Assembly (NCBI GenBank): GCA_018242725.1
Contig: JAFEBI010000023.1
Location: 83,965 to 147,964 of the forward strand
Source of the DNA: Nitrospira sp.
GTDB taxonomy: Bacteria > Nitrospirota > Nitrospiria > Nitrospirales > Nitrospiraceae
Direction: 5' to 3'
Length of the DNA stretch: 64,000 nt
In this document: positions 47,890-56,867 of the stretch, in pieces
How positions within the stretch are numbered: the first letter of the stretch is position 1
Layout of the letters: each line of letters begins with the position of its first letter
Translations under genes and position numbers: made by a program
Notes under the pieces: model-generated
The model's input: the letters and a program-made list of their open reading frames with translations, nothing else
Database searches by the model: none
Told to the model about the DNA's origin: nothing

Positions 47890-48249
47890 ATGGTTGTTCG
47901 AAAGTTTCCTCGATTCCCGGTTTCAGCTCCCAGCACCTTGGTACAACGGGATAAATTGCAATACAACGCCCTGATCAAAGACCTTTCACTCAAGGGGTGC
48001 CGGATAGAAAGTACCCTTCGTCCATTCACCGGCATGCAGGTCGAACTGTTCCTCCAAGTCGAAGCAGACGCCACCCCGATCCGTATCAGCAAAGCAACGG
48101 TCCGATGGTCCGGCTCACAAGGCATTGGGGTTGAATTTCTAGTAATAGAAGCCACTGAACAAGAACGCCTCAAACAAACCGTAGAGCAACTCTCCATCAC
48201 AGCGGGACAGGCTCTGATCGTGCCGAAGGGCGCGCTACCGAAGGAGTGA
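47890..48249 (+). CDS. PilZ domain protein
   Basis: 119 residues, one PilZ domain. The N-terminal RKFPRFPV gives the RxxxR-type motif and DLSLKGCRIES the DxSxxG-type motif. The C-terminal strand TVRWSGSQGIGVEFL is followed by a helix EATEQERLKQTVEQL. A likely c-di-GMP receptor, 230 bases upstream of a second PilZ gene but with different surrounding sequence. It resembles the PilZ protein at 5706-6047 in length and design. Confidence 0.8.
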   Translation: MVVRKFPRFPVSAPSTLVQRDKLQYNALIKDLSLKGCRIESTLRPFTGMQVELFLQVEADATPIRISKATVRWSGSQGIGVEFLVIEATEQERLKQTVEQLSITAGQALIVPKGALPKE

Positions 48250-48478
48250 CTGCTTCTCTCCGGCAGGCTCCTCACCCATTCTCTCCGCAACTGGTGTGTT
48301 GCCGAGGTTTTTGCCAGCCTTACCCGACTGGCTTGAGGATTCAGGTTCGGCCTTGGACAGCCTCCTGGCGGCGCATCCCATTCCCGATGAACAAGCGTGA
48401 ATCAACCGACCCTCATTTCTATCAAGTTGCGTCATCAGGTTGCCGATTCATTATTATCCTGTAGGTAGGGAGAGACCT

Positions 48479-48841
48479 GTGAAGTGGTGGAAGTCCTCAG
48501 CAAAAGCCAAGCAAGAGACGGCGCGTCTCGACTCTGAACGGCGACGAGAGCCTCGCCTCGGAGCAACGTTTAAAGTGCGATATTCCGGTTCCGACGGAAA
48601 TGCCATCATCATCGGCCACGGGACCATCACCGACCTGAGCCGATATGGATTCCGAATCCAAGGGAACCAACACGTAAAGGTCGGCATGGAGCTTGGTCTG
48701 TTCCTCGAATTGCCGGATCGGGACAGTCCGCTCTGCATACCCCAGGCTACCGTTTCTTGGGTAAACGGACGATGGTTTGGTGTGGAGTTACGAGCCGACC
48801 GAAAAAAAGAGCCCGAATGGTTAGAGCACCTACTGGAATAA
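48479..48841 (+). CDS. PilZ domain protein
   Basis: About 120 residues from GTG 48479, chosen because GGGAGAG lies just upstream; the frame is open further back to a TTG. PilZ motifs: RRREPRLGATF (RxxxR) and DLSRYGFRIQG (DxSxxG). The C-terminal strand is ATVSWVNGRWFGVEL. An N-terminal basic segment KWWKSSAKAKQETARLDSE is extra. It probably binds c-di-GMP. It is the third PilZ protein in the window, separated from its neighbour by a different spacer. Confidence 0.78.
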   Translation: MKWWKSSAKAKQETARLDSERRREPRLGATFKVRYSGSDGNAIIIGHGTITDLSRYGFRIQGNQHVKVGMELGLFLELPDRDSPLCIPQATVSWVNGRWFGVELRADRKKEPEWLEHLLE

Positions 48842-49122
48842 TGGTGCTGTGAGACCGGACGATCTCCCCCGCATCTATTTCCTTAGAATTCCGTCATCGA
48901 CACTCGCGAACAACTTTCGCATCACAAAGACTGCGGTGACGCTCACAGTGTCGTCTGAATACGAGGCATCGGTTACGGCTCCTCCTACAAGACATCACTG
49001 AGCAGCCAGACTCGCCGGATCTCCTACCTCGCGACCTGAACTGTCGTAGAAGAGATGGTGATACAAAAACGGTACTGTTGTATTCCAGCGGACAGAAAAT
49101 CCAATATCCTCTCTGCAACCTA

Positions 49123-49665
49123 CTAAAACACGGGCTGATCCGGCAAGCTGACAAGGTGGACTGGGAACTCTCCGTTCTTCGCATCGACGACATAGCGTCT
49201 TAAGGCTTCACTGATCACTGGAAATGCCATCGTCTCCCAGGGAATGGTGGAGAGGGGAAACAGCCTGACGTCCAAACTTTCCGGCCCAGCCATGAAAGTC
49301 AGCGTCTTCATTCGTCCCCGAAACACGAGGTAGACCTGTCCGATATGGGGCAGACTCAGTACAGCATAGAGTCCGGCAATCGTAACATCAGCCTGCGCCT
49401 CCTCCATTGTCTCACGCACCGCTGCTTGCTCGGTACTTTCGCCCAACTCCATAAATCCCGCAGGGAACGTCCAGAGTCCAATCCGTGGCTCAATCGCACG
49501 ACGACAGAGGAGGATTTGGCCTTCCCATTCCGGAATGCAACCCGCGACAATCTTTGGGTTATGATAATGAATGCGCTCGCACTGATCGCACACGTACCTT
49601 GGAAGATTATCACCCATTGGAACTTTGTGTGTCACGCTCGCGCCACAGTGACTGCAATGGTTCAT
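49123..49665 (-). CDS. NUDIX hydrolase with zinc ribbon
   Basis: 180 residues. An N-terminal zinc ribbon (CSHCGASV...YVCDQCERIHYHNP, four Cys) precedes a Nudix domain; the box is GFMELGESTEQAAVRETMEEAQ. The layout matches NudC-related and ADP-ribose-type NUDIX proteins lacking the NudC N-terminal domain. The substrate is probably a nucleoside diphosphate derivative such as NADH or ADP-ribose. It is divergent from lon, with about 330 bases between the starts. Confidence 0.85.
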   Translation of the reverse strand: MNHCSHCGASVTHKVPMGDNLPRYVCDQCERIHYHNPKIVAGCIPEWEGQILLCRRAIEPRIGLWTFPAGFMELGESTEQAAVRETMEEAQADVTIAGLYAVLSLPHIGQVYLVFRGRMKTLTFMAGPESLDVRLFPLSTIPWETMAFPVISEALRRYVVDAKNGEFPVHLVSLPDQPVF

Positions 49666-49994
49666 AGCCGATGGGCTCCCAAACTATATCTACCAAGAAC
49701 GAAGCGCAGGTAACACGACTGCACTGGTAGTGCATGGATAACACAATCACCTAGGCTTTGCACGTCGGTACCGCACCTCCGTCGCACCGACAATTGGCTA
49801 TTGCTACCGAAGACAAACACCCCGTCGCGCATAGATCTGAACCGATACATTTCATGATCCTACTTAGGCAATAATAAAAATACTTATCTTTCAATGCGTT
49901 ACGATTTTCTCACTCGCCCACCCTCTTGACTTCTATGCAGAGCAACCTATTGGATTGTTATAATGCCATGAACGTTCAGCAAGGATGGTTACCC

Positions 49995-52391
49995 ATGGAA
50001 GAGAGTGTCTTATCGATACTGCCGATACTCCCCGTCAAGCGCACGGTCCTGTTTCCAGGAATCATGATGCCGCTGACGATTGGTCGTGAACGATCCATCG
50101 CCGCGGTCAATGCCGCGATGAAGACGGAGGAGAAGACGATCGTCGTCGTGGCTCAACGAGATCCCCAGACCGAGGAGCCTGGGTTGGCTGATCTGTACTC
50201 CATCGGGACGAAAGCCACCATCAAACAAATCGGTCAAGCTTCAGAGGGAACGATCCACGCCCTCGTTCAAGGCCTCGATCGCGTCGTTCTCTTAAAAGAG
50301 GAACAGTCCGCTCCTTACTCCACCGTGCGCATTCGGACTCTTGGTCGTCCTTCGGACGAGGGAACAGAGGTACAAGCCCTTCATCGAGCCATTCAAGAAC
50401 TTGTGTCCGAGTTGCCCAGACTGATCCAGGCCCCTGCCATTCAAGAAGTAGGGGCGGTATTGAGTAATGAAGACGACTCTGTCGCGCTGGCCTACCGTAT
50501 CGCCTCTCTGGTGAATCTTAATGTGGTGGAGGAACAACGGTTGCTCGAGTCTGCGTCGACCCTCGACCTCCTGCGCAGCCTCTACGCCGCGCTGTCGAAA
50601 GAAATCCAAATCTTGCAACTTCGCGAAAAAATCACCCGAGATGCACAGACAAAAATTGGGAAAAGCCAGCGTGAGTACGTCCTGCGCGAGCAATTGAAAG
50701 CCATTCAGGAGGAACTCGGTGAAGGCGAGAATGACGAGAACGAAGCGGCTCGTCTGAAGCGGCAAATCGCTGAGGCGGATCTCCCTGATCATATCCGCAA
50801 AGAAGTCGAGCGAGAAGTCACCCGATTAGGCAAAGTCCCGCCGACCTCACCGGATCATCAGGTCCTTCGAACGTACCTTGAGCTAGTCCTCGAACTTCCC
50901 TGGAGAAAATCTTCCGAGGAGCACCTTGATCTCTCGACCGTCCGTGAGGTGCTGGAGGAAGATCACTATGGCATCAAGGAAGTCAAAGAACGGATAGTCG
51001 AACATTTGGCCGTCTTGAAGCTCAATCCAAAGGCCAATGCCCCGATTCTCTGTCTCGTCGGACCACCTGGTGTCGGTAAGACCAGCCTCGGCCAATCGAT
51101 AGCCAGAGCCATGAGTCGAACCTTCGAGCGATTCAGTCTGGGCGGCGTCCATGACGAGGCTGAACTGCGAGGCCACCGCCGTACCTATGTCGGCTCACTG
51201 CCCGGCCGTATTATTCAGGCGATCCGTCGGGCAGGGGTCAACAACCCTGTCTTGATGCTCGATGAAATCGACAAGATGGGACGCGATTTCCGAGGCGACC
51301 CCGCAACGGCGCTGCTCGAGGTTCTGGACCCGGCACAGAATCACACCTTCCGTGATCACTATTTGGATCTCCCCTTTGATCTCTCGAAGGTGTTTTTCAT
51401 CACCACGGCGAACACGCTCGATACCATCAGCCAACCCCTGTTGGATCGGATGGAAGTGATTCGCCTTCAAGGATATAGCGAGCGCGAGAAAGCCGAAATC
51501 GCTCGCCGCTATCTTTGGCCCAGGCGACTCAAGGAAGCCGGTATTCAAGAAAGCCAGGCGGTACTCACAGATGACGTGCTGAATCTTGTGATCTCGCGCT
51601 ACACCCGGGAAGCCGGAGTACGACAACTCGAGCAGATGCTGGGACGGTTGACCAGAAAAGTCGCCTTAACATTTGCTGATCTGCCGGACGGTCAGAATCG
51701 CCAACCCGTCACGATACAGACCGGTATGCTTGGCGAGTGGTTGGGATCCGAACGGTTTATGCCGGAAGAAGCGCGGAAACATTTACCTCCCGGCGTTGCG
51801 ACAGGCCTCGCCTGGACGCCGACCGGCGGCGATGTGCTCTATATTGAAACCACCCTGCTCCCTGGGAGCCACGAGCTGACCCTGACGGGGCAACTCGGAG
51901 ACGTGATGCAGGAGTCGGCGCGCGCGGCAAGAAGTTATCTCTGGTCTCACGCCGAAAGCATGGGATTGGACATCTCGCGTTTTAAACGGAACGGAGTGCA
52001 TATCCATGTCCCATCTGGGGCCATTCCAAAAGATGGTCCGTCGGCCGGCATCACCATGGCCACCGCGTTGGCTTCCGCTTATGAGAACAGAGCCGTGCGA
52101 AGCGACACGGCGATGACGGGAGAAATCAGTCTGAGTGGACTCGTCTTACCCGTGGGTGGGATTAAGGAAAAAATGCTGGCGGCCCATCGCGCCGGAATCA
52201 AGCGGATCATCTTGCCAAAAGCGAACGAGAAGGACCTCAAGGATGTTCCGCAGGAAGTGCGCGATGAGCTGACATTCATCCTTGCCGAACGGATTGAAGA
52301 GGTACTGCCGGCGGCTTTCAATCCAGACTCCCACGATGCGACAGCCGGCGGCGAACCCGTAGGAGCGGCCAGCACTACGGAAGACCGTTAA
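49995..52391 (+). CDS. lon: ATP-dependent Lon protease
   Basis: About 798 residues from ATG 49995 (AAGGA nine bases upstream); ATG 49968 and 49935 are alternatives. The N-terminal substrate-binding domain (SILPILPVKRTVLFPGIMMPLTIGRERSI) and coiled coil are followed by the AAA+ module with Walker A GPPGVGKTSLG and Walker B LMLDEIDKMG. The S16 protease domain has the Ser-Lys dyad: Ser in KDGPSAGITMA and Lys in GGIKEKMLAAHRAG. It degrades misfolded and regulatory proteins in the cytoplasm. It stands alone, without clp genes. The stop overlaps that of the convergent hydrolase-like gene by a few bases. Confidence 0.95.
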   Translation: MEESVLSILPILPVKRTVLFPGIMMPLTIGRERSIAAVNAAMKTEEKTIVVVAQRDPQTEEPGLADLYSIGTKATIKQIGQASEGTIHALVQGLDRVVLLKEEQSAPYSTVRIRTLGRPSDEGTEVQALHRAIQELVSELPRLIQAPAIQEVGAVLSNEDDSVALAYRIASLVNLNVVEEQRLLESASTLDLLRSLYAALSKEIQILQLREKITRDAQTKIGKSQREYVLREQLKAIQEELGEGENDENEAARLKRQIAEADLPDHIRKEVEREVTRLGKVPPTSPDHQVLRTYLELVLELPWRKSSEEHLDLSTVREVLEEDHYGIKEVKERIVEHLAVLKLNPKANAPILCLVGPPGVGKTSLGQSIARAMSRTFERFSLGGVHDEAELRGHRRTYVGSLPGRIIQAIRRAGVNNPVLMLDEIDKMGRDFRGDPATALLEVLDPAQNHTFRDHYLDLPFDLSKVFFITTANTLDTISQPLLDRMEVIRLQGYSEREKAEIARRYLWPRRLKEAGIQESQAVLTDDVLNLVISRYTREAGVRQLEQMLGRLTRKVALTFADLPDGQNRQPVTIQTGMLGEWLGSERFMPEEARKHLPPGVATGLAWTPTGGDVLYIETTLLPGSHELTLTGQLGDVMQESARAARSYLWSHAESMGLDISRFKRNGVHIHVPSGAIPKDGPSAGITMATALASAYENRAVRSDTAMTGEISLSGLVLPVGGIKEKMLAAHRAGIKRIILPKANEKDLKDVPQEVRDELTFILAERIEEVLPAAFNPDSHDATAGGEPVGAASTTEDR

Positions 52392-53656
52392 GGGTTGTAG
52401 AACGCCTGGTCAATTTGTGCCGTATTGAAGAGCAGCGCGTGTCGGCGCGTATACACCGCATGACCGTAGTAATGGTCTCGCGGATTCGTTGAACCAGTGC
52501 TGTCTTTGTAATCAACGAGCAAACAGCGGCCTTCGCTCGGGAACCGCACAGCCCGTCTCGCACATTCCAGCCACCGTTCAAATCCATCATACGGCTCCAC
52601 GATCTCCCAGACCATTTTGTTCGCGGCCTTGGCTAGGTCCGTCATTGGCACGGCATCGCTGCCCGCCACAGCCAATTCTTGAACATAGTCCCCGCCCCAG
52701 GCAATGGGCATCTCCATAGTAATTTGAGGCAGTTCCATCTTGGCCAGCCAATTCTTCCCATCCGTCCGCAAATTCCGGTGATTGACGATGTGTAGGAGTT
52801 TCCCAATCCCAGAAGTATCCCATCCGTAGCGGACCGGTGTGCCAAAGGTGACGATGTCGAGCACAACACCGTTCAGGAGCGTAGTTGTTGCCGACAGAGA
52901 TTCGATACGTTTCACCGTGTCGGCGAGTTCAGATTGGTTCGTCTGTTCAGCATAACTGCTCAGGATATTGAACAGTTTAGGTCGTCCGGTGATAGGACTC
53001 GGGCAGAGCATATTCGAAACCAGAGCCAGGATTAGGCCAGCCTGGCCATGCGCATAGACGAGAACTCGACGCCCTACTCCCAGATCCTGCTCTCTGCATC
53101 GTTTGTGCAGTTCATCCAACAACCCTATGGCGGCAAGTGCCCGCCCCAGATGGTGGTGTTCACATGACCAGAGAATCCTCTGGCAGGAGATGGGGTGAGG
53201 CAGATTCTTGTTGATGGTTCTGCGAAACGATTCAACGTAAGCTTCAGTGAAGTTACCCGCATCCCCGATCTGTTCATCCAGGAGGTGCTTCATTGTGCCA
53301 TCGTCAGGCAGTGGTGGCTTGAGTCCACTCGGGAGCAACGGAATACCATTCCTTTCTTCGCGCATCGCCGCGAGTAAGGCATCGACCCCCGACACACCTC
53401 GCGAATAGCCTCGCTTCAATCCACCGGCCTCATCCAACCGCTGCATACCGAAGAGATCGGTCCCATGGAGCGAGCCATGGAGAAAGACCACGCTTGCGAC
53501 ACCGGCTTGAGACAGGCTCGTCCCATGCTGCGCCATCGCCTCGCTCCATTTGGGAGAATCCGGAGGGACTACGTCCGTCAGGTCGGCAATGCGCAAACGC
53601 TCACCAGGGTTCTTCCGGGACAGCTCATCGTGTTGAAAATTATTTTCAGTCGGCAT
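52388..53656 (-). CDS. Alpha/beta-hydrolase-like protein without Ser nucleophile
   Basis: 422 residues, no family assigned. Two segments read as an alpha/beta-hydrolase fold: VASVVFLHGSLHGTDLFGM near residue 55 (HG oxyanion strand) and RRVLVYAHGQAGLILALVSNML near residue 200, where a G-x-S-x-G elbow is expected. In HGQAG the expected Ser is Gly. Later segments include VLDIVTFGTPVRYGWD, like the FGTP strand of lipases, and a C-terminal acidic/His region GHAVYTRRHALLF. Either a non-catalytic relative or a remote family. It ends convergently with lon, overlapping by four bases. Confidence 0.55.
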   Translation of the reverse strand: MPTENNFQHDELSRKNPGERLRIADLTDVVPPDSPKWSEAMAQHGTSLSQAGVASVVFLHGSLHGTDLFGMQRLDEAGGLKRGYSRGVSGVDALLAAMREERNGIPLLPSGLKPPLPDDGTMKHLLDEQIGDAGNFTEAYVESFRRTINKNLPHPISCQRILWSCEHHHLGRALAAIGLLDELHKRCREQDLGVGRRVLVYAHGQAGLILALVSNMLCPSPITGRPKLFNILSSYAEQTNQSELADTVKRIESLSATTTLLNGVVLDIVTFGTPVRYGWDTSGIGKLLHIVNHRNLRTDGKNWLAKMELPQITMEMPIAWGGDYVQELAVAGSDAVPMTDLAKAANKMVWEIVEPYDGFERWLECARRAVRFPSEGRCLLVDYKDSTGSTNPRDHYYGHAVYTRRHALLFNTAQIDQAFYNP

Positions 53657-53719
53657 GACGGATTACATATCCGATCTCGATTCAGGACTGCAACTCACTC
53701 TATATGATAACGATACGTT

Positions 53720-54178
53720 TTAGTGATGGGCGTCAGAGGGGTTTGGCGTTGGATCAAGAAGCTTCGGCAGTACTTGACGTTTCGACATCACAGCGGTGGC
53801 CGTACAAATCTTATTCTCCTCATCAACCCGCCGGTCGACAATCTTCACATCCTGTAAATACTCCTGGACGATTTCTTCACGAGTCAGTTCGATATCCTGC
53901 TCGGTCTCACGTCCAGATCGTTCACGGACGCGGTCGATCAGATGTTCTTTGACCAACACACGAATCTGCTTGGCCAGATCCGTCCGAGCCGACAGCTCCG
54001 ACACACGCTGACAGATCGCTCTCCCTTTGGCCAGATCGCCCTGTCCTCTACCGATCCAGTACTGATCTGCAGAGTAGTCAACGGCAGCGGCTGAGGCCGT
54101 GTTCAATACCAGTCCCCCATCTAGCCAGAGGCTCACCGTTACTAGAATGATTCCCATGCTTTTCTTCACAATTTGCAC
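53720..54178 (-). CDS. LPP20-like secreted protein
   Basis: About 152 residues. The GTG start at 54178 gives MQIVKKSMGIILVTVSLWLDGGLVLNTASA as signal peptide; ATG 54157 is an alternative. The mature segment DYSADQYWIGRGQGDLAKGRAICQRVSELSARTDLAKQIRVLVKEHL matches the LPP20-type domain (alternating helix and strand, GxGxGDxxxA...A..dLa.qI). The start lies one base after the stop of the upstream LPP20-like gene. Probably periplasmic. Function unknown. Confidence 0.65.
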   Translation of the reverse strand: MQIVKKSMGIILVTVSLWLDGGLVLNTASAAAVDYSADQYWIGRGQGDLAKGRAICQRVSELSARTDLAKQIRVLVKEHLIDRVRERSGRETEQDIELTREEIVQEYLQDVKIVDRRVDEENKICTATAVMSKRQVLPKLLDPTPNPSDAHH

Positions 54179-54179
54179 C

Positions 54180-55199
54180 TTAGCGGCTTCCACCCGGTAC
54201 CCCGAAAGATGGAGCTCCCCGATGAGGCGAACCCGATTGTTGCAGTCCCGACGGCCCCTGAGGCACCCGCCTCGCTCCGCCACCCCCATGACTCGGTTGA
54301 CGATCCCCTGGAGGCAACCCATGAGGAGTTCGATAAATAGATTCATTGAACGGACGAGACCCTGCGGATCCACCAGGAGGCGGGACAAGCTCATGGCTCG
54401 GCATCCGACTAGGGTAACTCCCTGGTCGCGGGGGAGCGGGTGGTATATGGGGTTGCCGATAGGCGATGATCTGTTGGGCAATGGCGATATGTGGATTGGC
54501 CGGAAAGAAACCGCTCGCGCTGTTCAAGAAGCCTTGCGGGATTCCCATCGGCGAGACGAGCACCCAATTGGTCCAAGCCTGCGATACCATCGCATTCGAT
54601 TGCACACGGTTCAGAATTTCTTTCCGCTTGAGCGTCGCCTGTTGCACTTGATCCGGTGTGGACGCACTCCCCAGCGCCTGATTGGCTGCCTTGAGTTCCT
54701 CTTGCAGCTGTTCATTCTCCTGTTTCAACTCGGCCACCTGCACACGAGCATCTTCGTTTTCTCGGAGCGCCGTAATTGCGCGCGCGACTTCGTCCGTATC
54801 CATCTGCGCCAGAAGGTCTGCCTTGATGACCACAATATCACCGTCGAGACTCGTGGAGATCTGTTGATTGAGCACCTGCACCAAGCCGGCTGTATACGTG
54901 CGGATTTCGTCTTTGGTCACGTCCATGCCATCCACGATCGTCACACTTTCCAGATACGTGGCAACCTGTTCCAAGGCATTCCGCTTCGCCGCCTCCGTCG
55001 CGAGCCGGATCGCATCCTCACGAGTATCGCGGTCGCCCATGCGATGCTCACCGTGGGCGTTCACGACACGAGGTTCGGCGAATACAAGAGGCAGGACGGC
55101 AAAATCAGCAGCGATGAGGAAAAGGAACGAAACCAGAAGACAAGTCTTGTACACTGCCACATAGCGGGGTAATGCCTGTTGTTGGAATCGATCGGACAT
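54180..55199 (-). CDS. LPP20-like membrane-anchored protein with Pro/Gly-rich tail
   Basis: About 339 residues from ATG 55199 (AGAAGGG upstream; the frame opens to 55325). A hydrophobic export segment (about 18-40) is followed by an LPP20-type domain (EHRMGDRDTREDAIRLATEAAKRNALEQVATYLESVTIVDG...). A coiled coil comes next (about 150-190, VQVAELKQENEQLQEELKAANQ), and the Pro/Gly/Ser-rich low-complexity tail spans about 240-339. The neighbouring downstream gene has the same domain type, so the two probably work together. It is divergent from the phosphodiesterase-like gene, with about 175 bases between the starts. Confidence 0.65.
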   Translation of the reverse strand: MSDRFQQQALPRYVAVYKTCLLVSFLFLIAADFAVLPLVFAEPRVVNAHGEHRMGDRDTREDAIRLATEAAKRNALEQVATYLESVTIVDGMDVTKDEIRTYTAGLVQVLNQQISTSLDGDIVVIKADLLAQMDTDEVARAITALRENEDARVQVAELKQENEQLQEELKAANQALGSASTPDQVQQATLKRKEILNRVQSNAMVSQAWTNWVLVSPMGIPQGFLNSASGFFPANPHIAIAQQIIAYRQPHIPPAPPRPGSYPSRMPSHELVPPPGGSAGSRPFNESIYRTPHGLPPGDRQPSHGGGGARRVPQGPSGLQQSGSPHRGAPSFGVPGGSR

Positions 55200-55374
55200 C
55201 GCGTACCCTTCTCGCTTATGCGCGACAGATAGAACGACTGGTGGAATCAGCTTAACACCGAGACAACGCTTCCACCAGCATTCGGCGGATGCCGTTCCCC
55301 ACCTTGCCTTCCGGAAAATTTGCATGTTAGGGTACTTCTTTCGTCTATCGAAACAAACGGATCATGGTCACGTC

Positions 55375-56403
55375 ATGACGCATCGTTCTTCGCCCATATG
55401 CATAACGCTGGGAGCGCTTCTAGCTTGTTGGCTTGCTATCGGGGCCTCCTTACCCGTTTATGCGACGACGCCCGCCAGCGAAGCAGCCGCTCCGTTCAAC
55501 TCCGTAACAGAGCATGTCATCCTGTTCGTCCTCGAAGGATTTAGTCAGGACTCGCTCAAGAGCGGCGCCATGCCGGTGCTCAGCAAGCTCGTCAAAGAAG
55601 GGTCTGTGACATGGTCGGCCAACGCAGTTCAGCCGGCCTTGCGGCTTCCCATGATGGCGTCACTCGTCACCGGCCTGCCGGTTGAGAAACATGGAATTAC
55701 CTGGAATTCGTTTGAGTTCAGCCGAGGCTATCCGCGCGCCCCTAGCCTCTTCGACTACTTAGATGTCAGCGGAGGCCGAGACAGCGCCGTCTTTTTTATG
55801 GATGAATCCCTCTATCAACTCGCGAAGCCTGCGCCCTACACCGACTATCAACTCTGTGGCGCGTTGCGACCCGAGTGCGGCGCGCAGAAGCTCGTCGCTT
55901 ATATCCAACAGTATTTCCAGAAGGCAGCGAGCGGTCATGGGTACGGCCATGCAGTCCATGCCCTCCCGCATTTGTTAGTGGTGCATCTTCCAGAGGCAGG
56001 GCGGGCTGGGGTCATTCATGGTTGGAACTCAAAAGAGTACCAGCAAGCCCTCAAGACAGTTGATGCCGCAATGAAATCCGTCCTGGATCTCTTCAAGCAC
56101 TACAATCTCTTAGACCGAACAGCCATCCTGGTGACAGCACTCAGCACCAAGGGGAATGACGCCGGTGGGGAAGTGACACCGGCTGAGACACCGGCTGTTC
56201 CTTGGATCATTTCCGGAGCGGGTATCGCGCGTGGCCGAGTCATCCGTCAACCAGTGTCCATCATCGACACCGGAGCGACAGTCATGCGAATACTCAAGCT
56301 GGAGACTCACACGGAATGGGACAGCAAGGTGATCGACGAGATTTTTCAGACCGACACAGACGCCCGTATTGTACCCCGGGGCAAGAAGCGCCGACCACAA
56401 TGA
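55375..56403 (+). CDS. Secreted alkaline-phosphatase-superfamily protein lacking catalytic residues
   Basis: About 342 residues from ATG 55375. Signal peptide (LGALLACWLAIGASLPVYA) followed by a type I phosphodiesterase/nucleotide-pyrophosphatase fold. The skeleton is recognisable: VILFVLEGFSQDSL, LPMMASLVTGLPVEKHGI, LLVVHLPEAGRAGVIHGWNSKEYQQAL, TAILVTALSTKGND and a closing VPWIISGAGIARG. At each catalytic position the residue differs: metal Asp becomes Glu (LEGF), the nucleophile Thr/Ser becomes Arg (PALRLPM), and the Asp-His pairs are lost in EAGRAGVIHG and TALSTKG. It is probably a binding pseudoenzyme. It starts an overlapping gene cluster with HEAT-repeat proteins. Confidence 0.7.
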   Translation: MTHRSSPICITLGALLACWLAIGASLPVYATTPASEAAAPFNSVTEHVILFVLEGFSQDSLKSGAMPVLSKLVKEGSVTWSANAVQPALRLPMMASLVTGLPVEKHGITWNSFEFSRGYPRAPSLFDYLDVSGGRDSAVFFMDESLYQLAKPAPYTDYQLCGALRPECGAQKLVAYIQQYFQKAASGHGYGHAVHALPHLLVVHLPEAGRAGVIHGWNSKEYQQALKTVDAAMKSVLDLFKHYNLLDRTAILVTALSTKGNDAGGEVTPAETPAVPWIISGAGIARGRVIRQPVSIIDTGATVMRILKLETHTEWDSKVIDEIFQTDTDARIVPRGKKRRPQ

Positions 56404-56867
56404 GCGTCAATGCCGTAATGAAACACCGGTCTTTTCCCCTCTGCGTCGCCGCCATTGGCCTGCTGGCAGTCGTGTTTCTTCAAGAGAGCTTCGCCGGAGA
56501 CCGTCCGGCTGCCCATCTTCATGAGCACCAGATCACCATTGACGCGACCAAGTTAGTCCCCATGTCATGGTGGCAGATACCCGGCGTCACACCCTCAATC
56601 TGGAATTCCGACCCGGATTCGCTCGATGCCCCAAAGACATCTGAGCGTCGCGACCTATCACTCCGGCCCGGCAAATACAAATTCATCAGTTTCACCTTCG
56701 ATTTTCCTTTTACCGTCGGCCTGAACGGCACCATCGATTACTCACCGGCCTTGGACCAGTGTGTGCAAGGTCGTGGGACCCAAACCTTGGTCGTGCTGTG
56801 CAAACGCACCTACCCCCATGGTGGACAACCCGACCCCTACTACGACCAGAAAGCAAACAATGGCTAA
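56400..56867 (+). CDS. Small secreted protein in HEAT cluster
   Basis: 155 residues from ATG 56400, overlapping the previous stop (ATGA). Signal peptide (FPLCVAAIGLLAVVFLQESFA). The mature part is beta-rich and aromatic: HEHQITIDATKLVPMSWWQIPGVTPSIWNS, then RDLSLRPGKYKFISFTFDFPFTVGLNGTIDYSP, and two Cys (QCVQ, VLCKRTYPHGG) that could form a disulfide. No family recognised. Placed between the secreted pseudoenzyme and the first HEAT gene, whose start overlaps its 3' end by eight bases, so all three are translationally linked. Confidence 0.6.
   Translation: MSVNAVMKHRSFPLCVAAIGLLAVVFLQESFAGDRPAAHLHEHQITIDATKLVPMSWWQIPGVTPSIWNSDPDSLDAPKTSERRDLSLRPGKYKFISFTFDFPFTVGLNGTIDYSPALDQCVQGRGTQTLVVLCKRTYPHGGQPDPYYDQKANNG

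Noticed and set aside
54099..55172. 357-codon plus-strand frame
   Set aside because: Antisense to the two LPP20-like genes; Arg-rich and without any motif.
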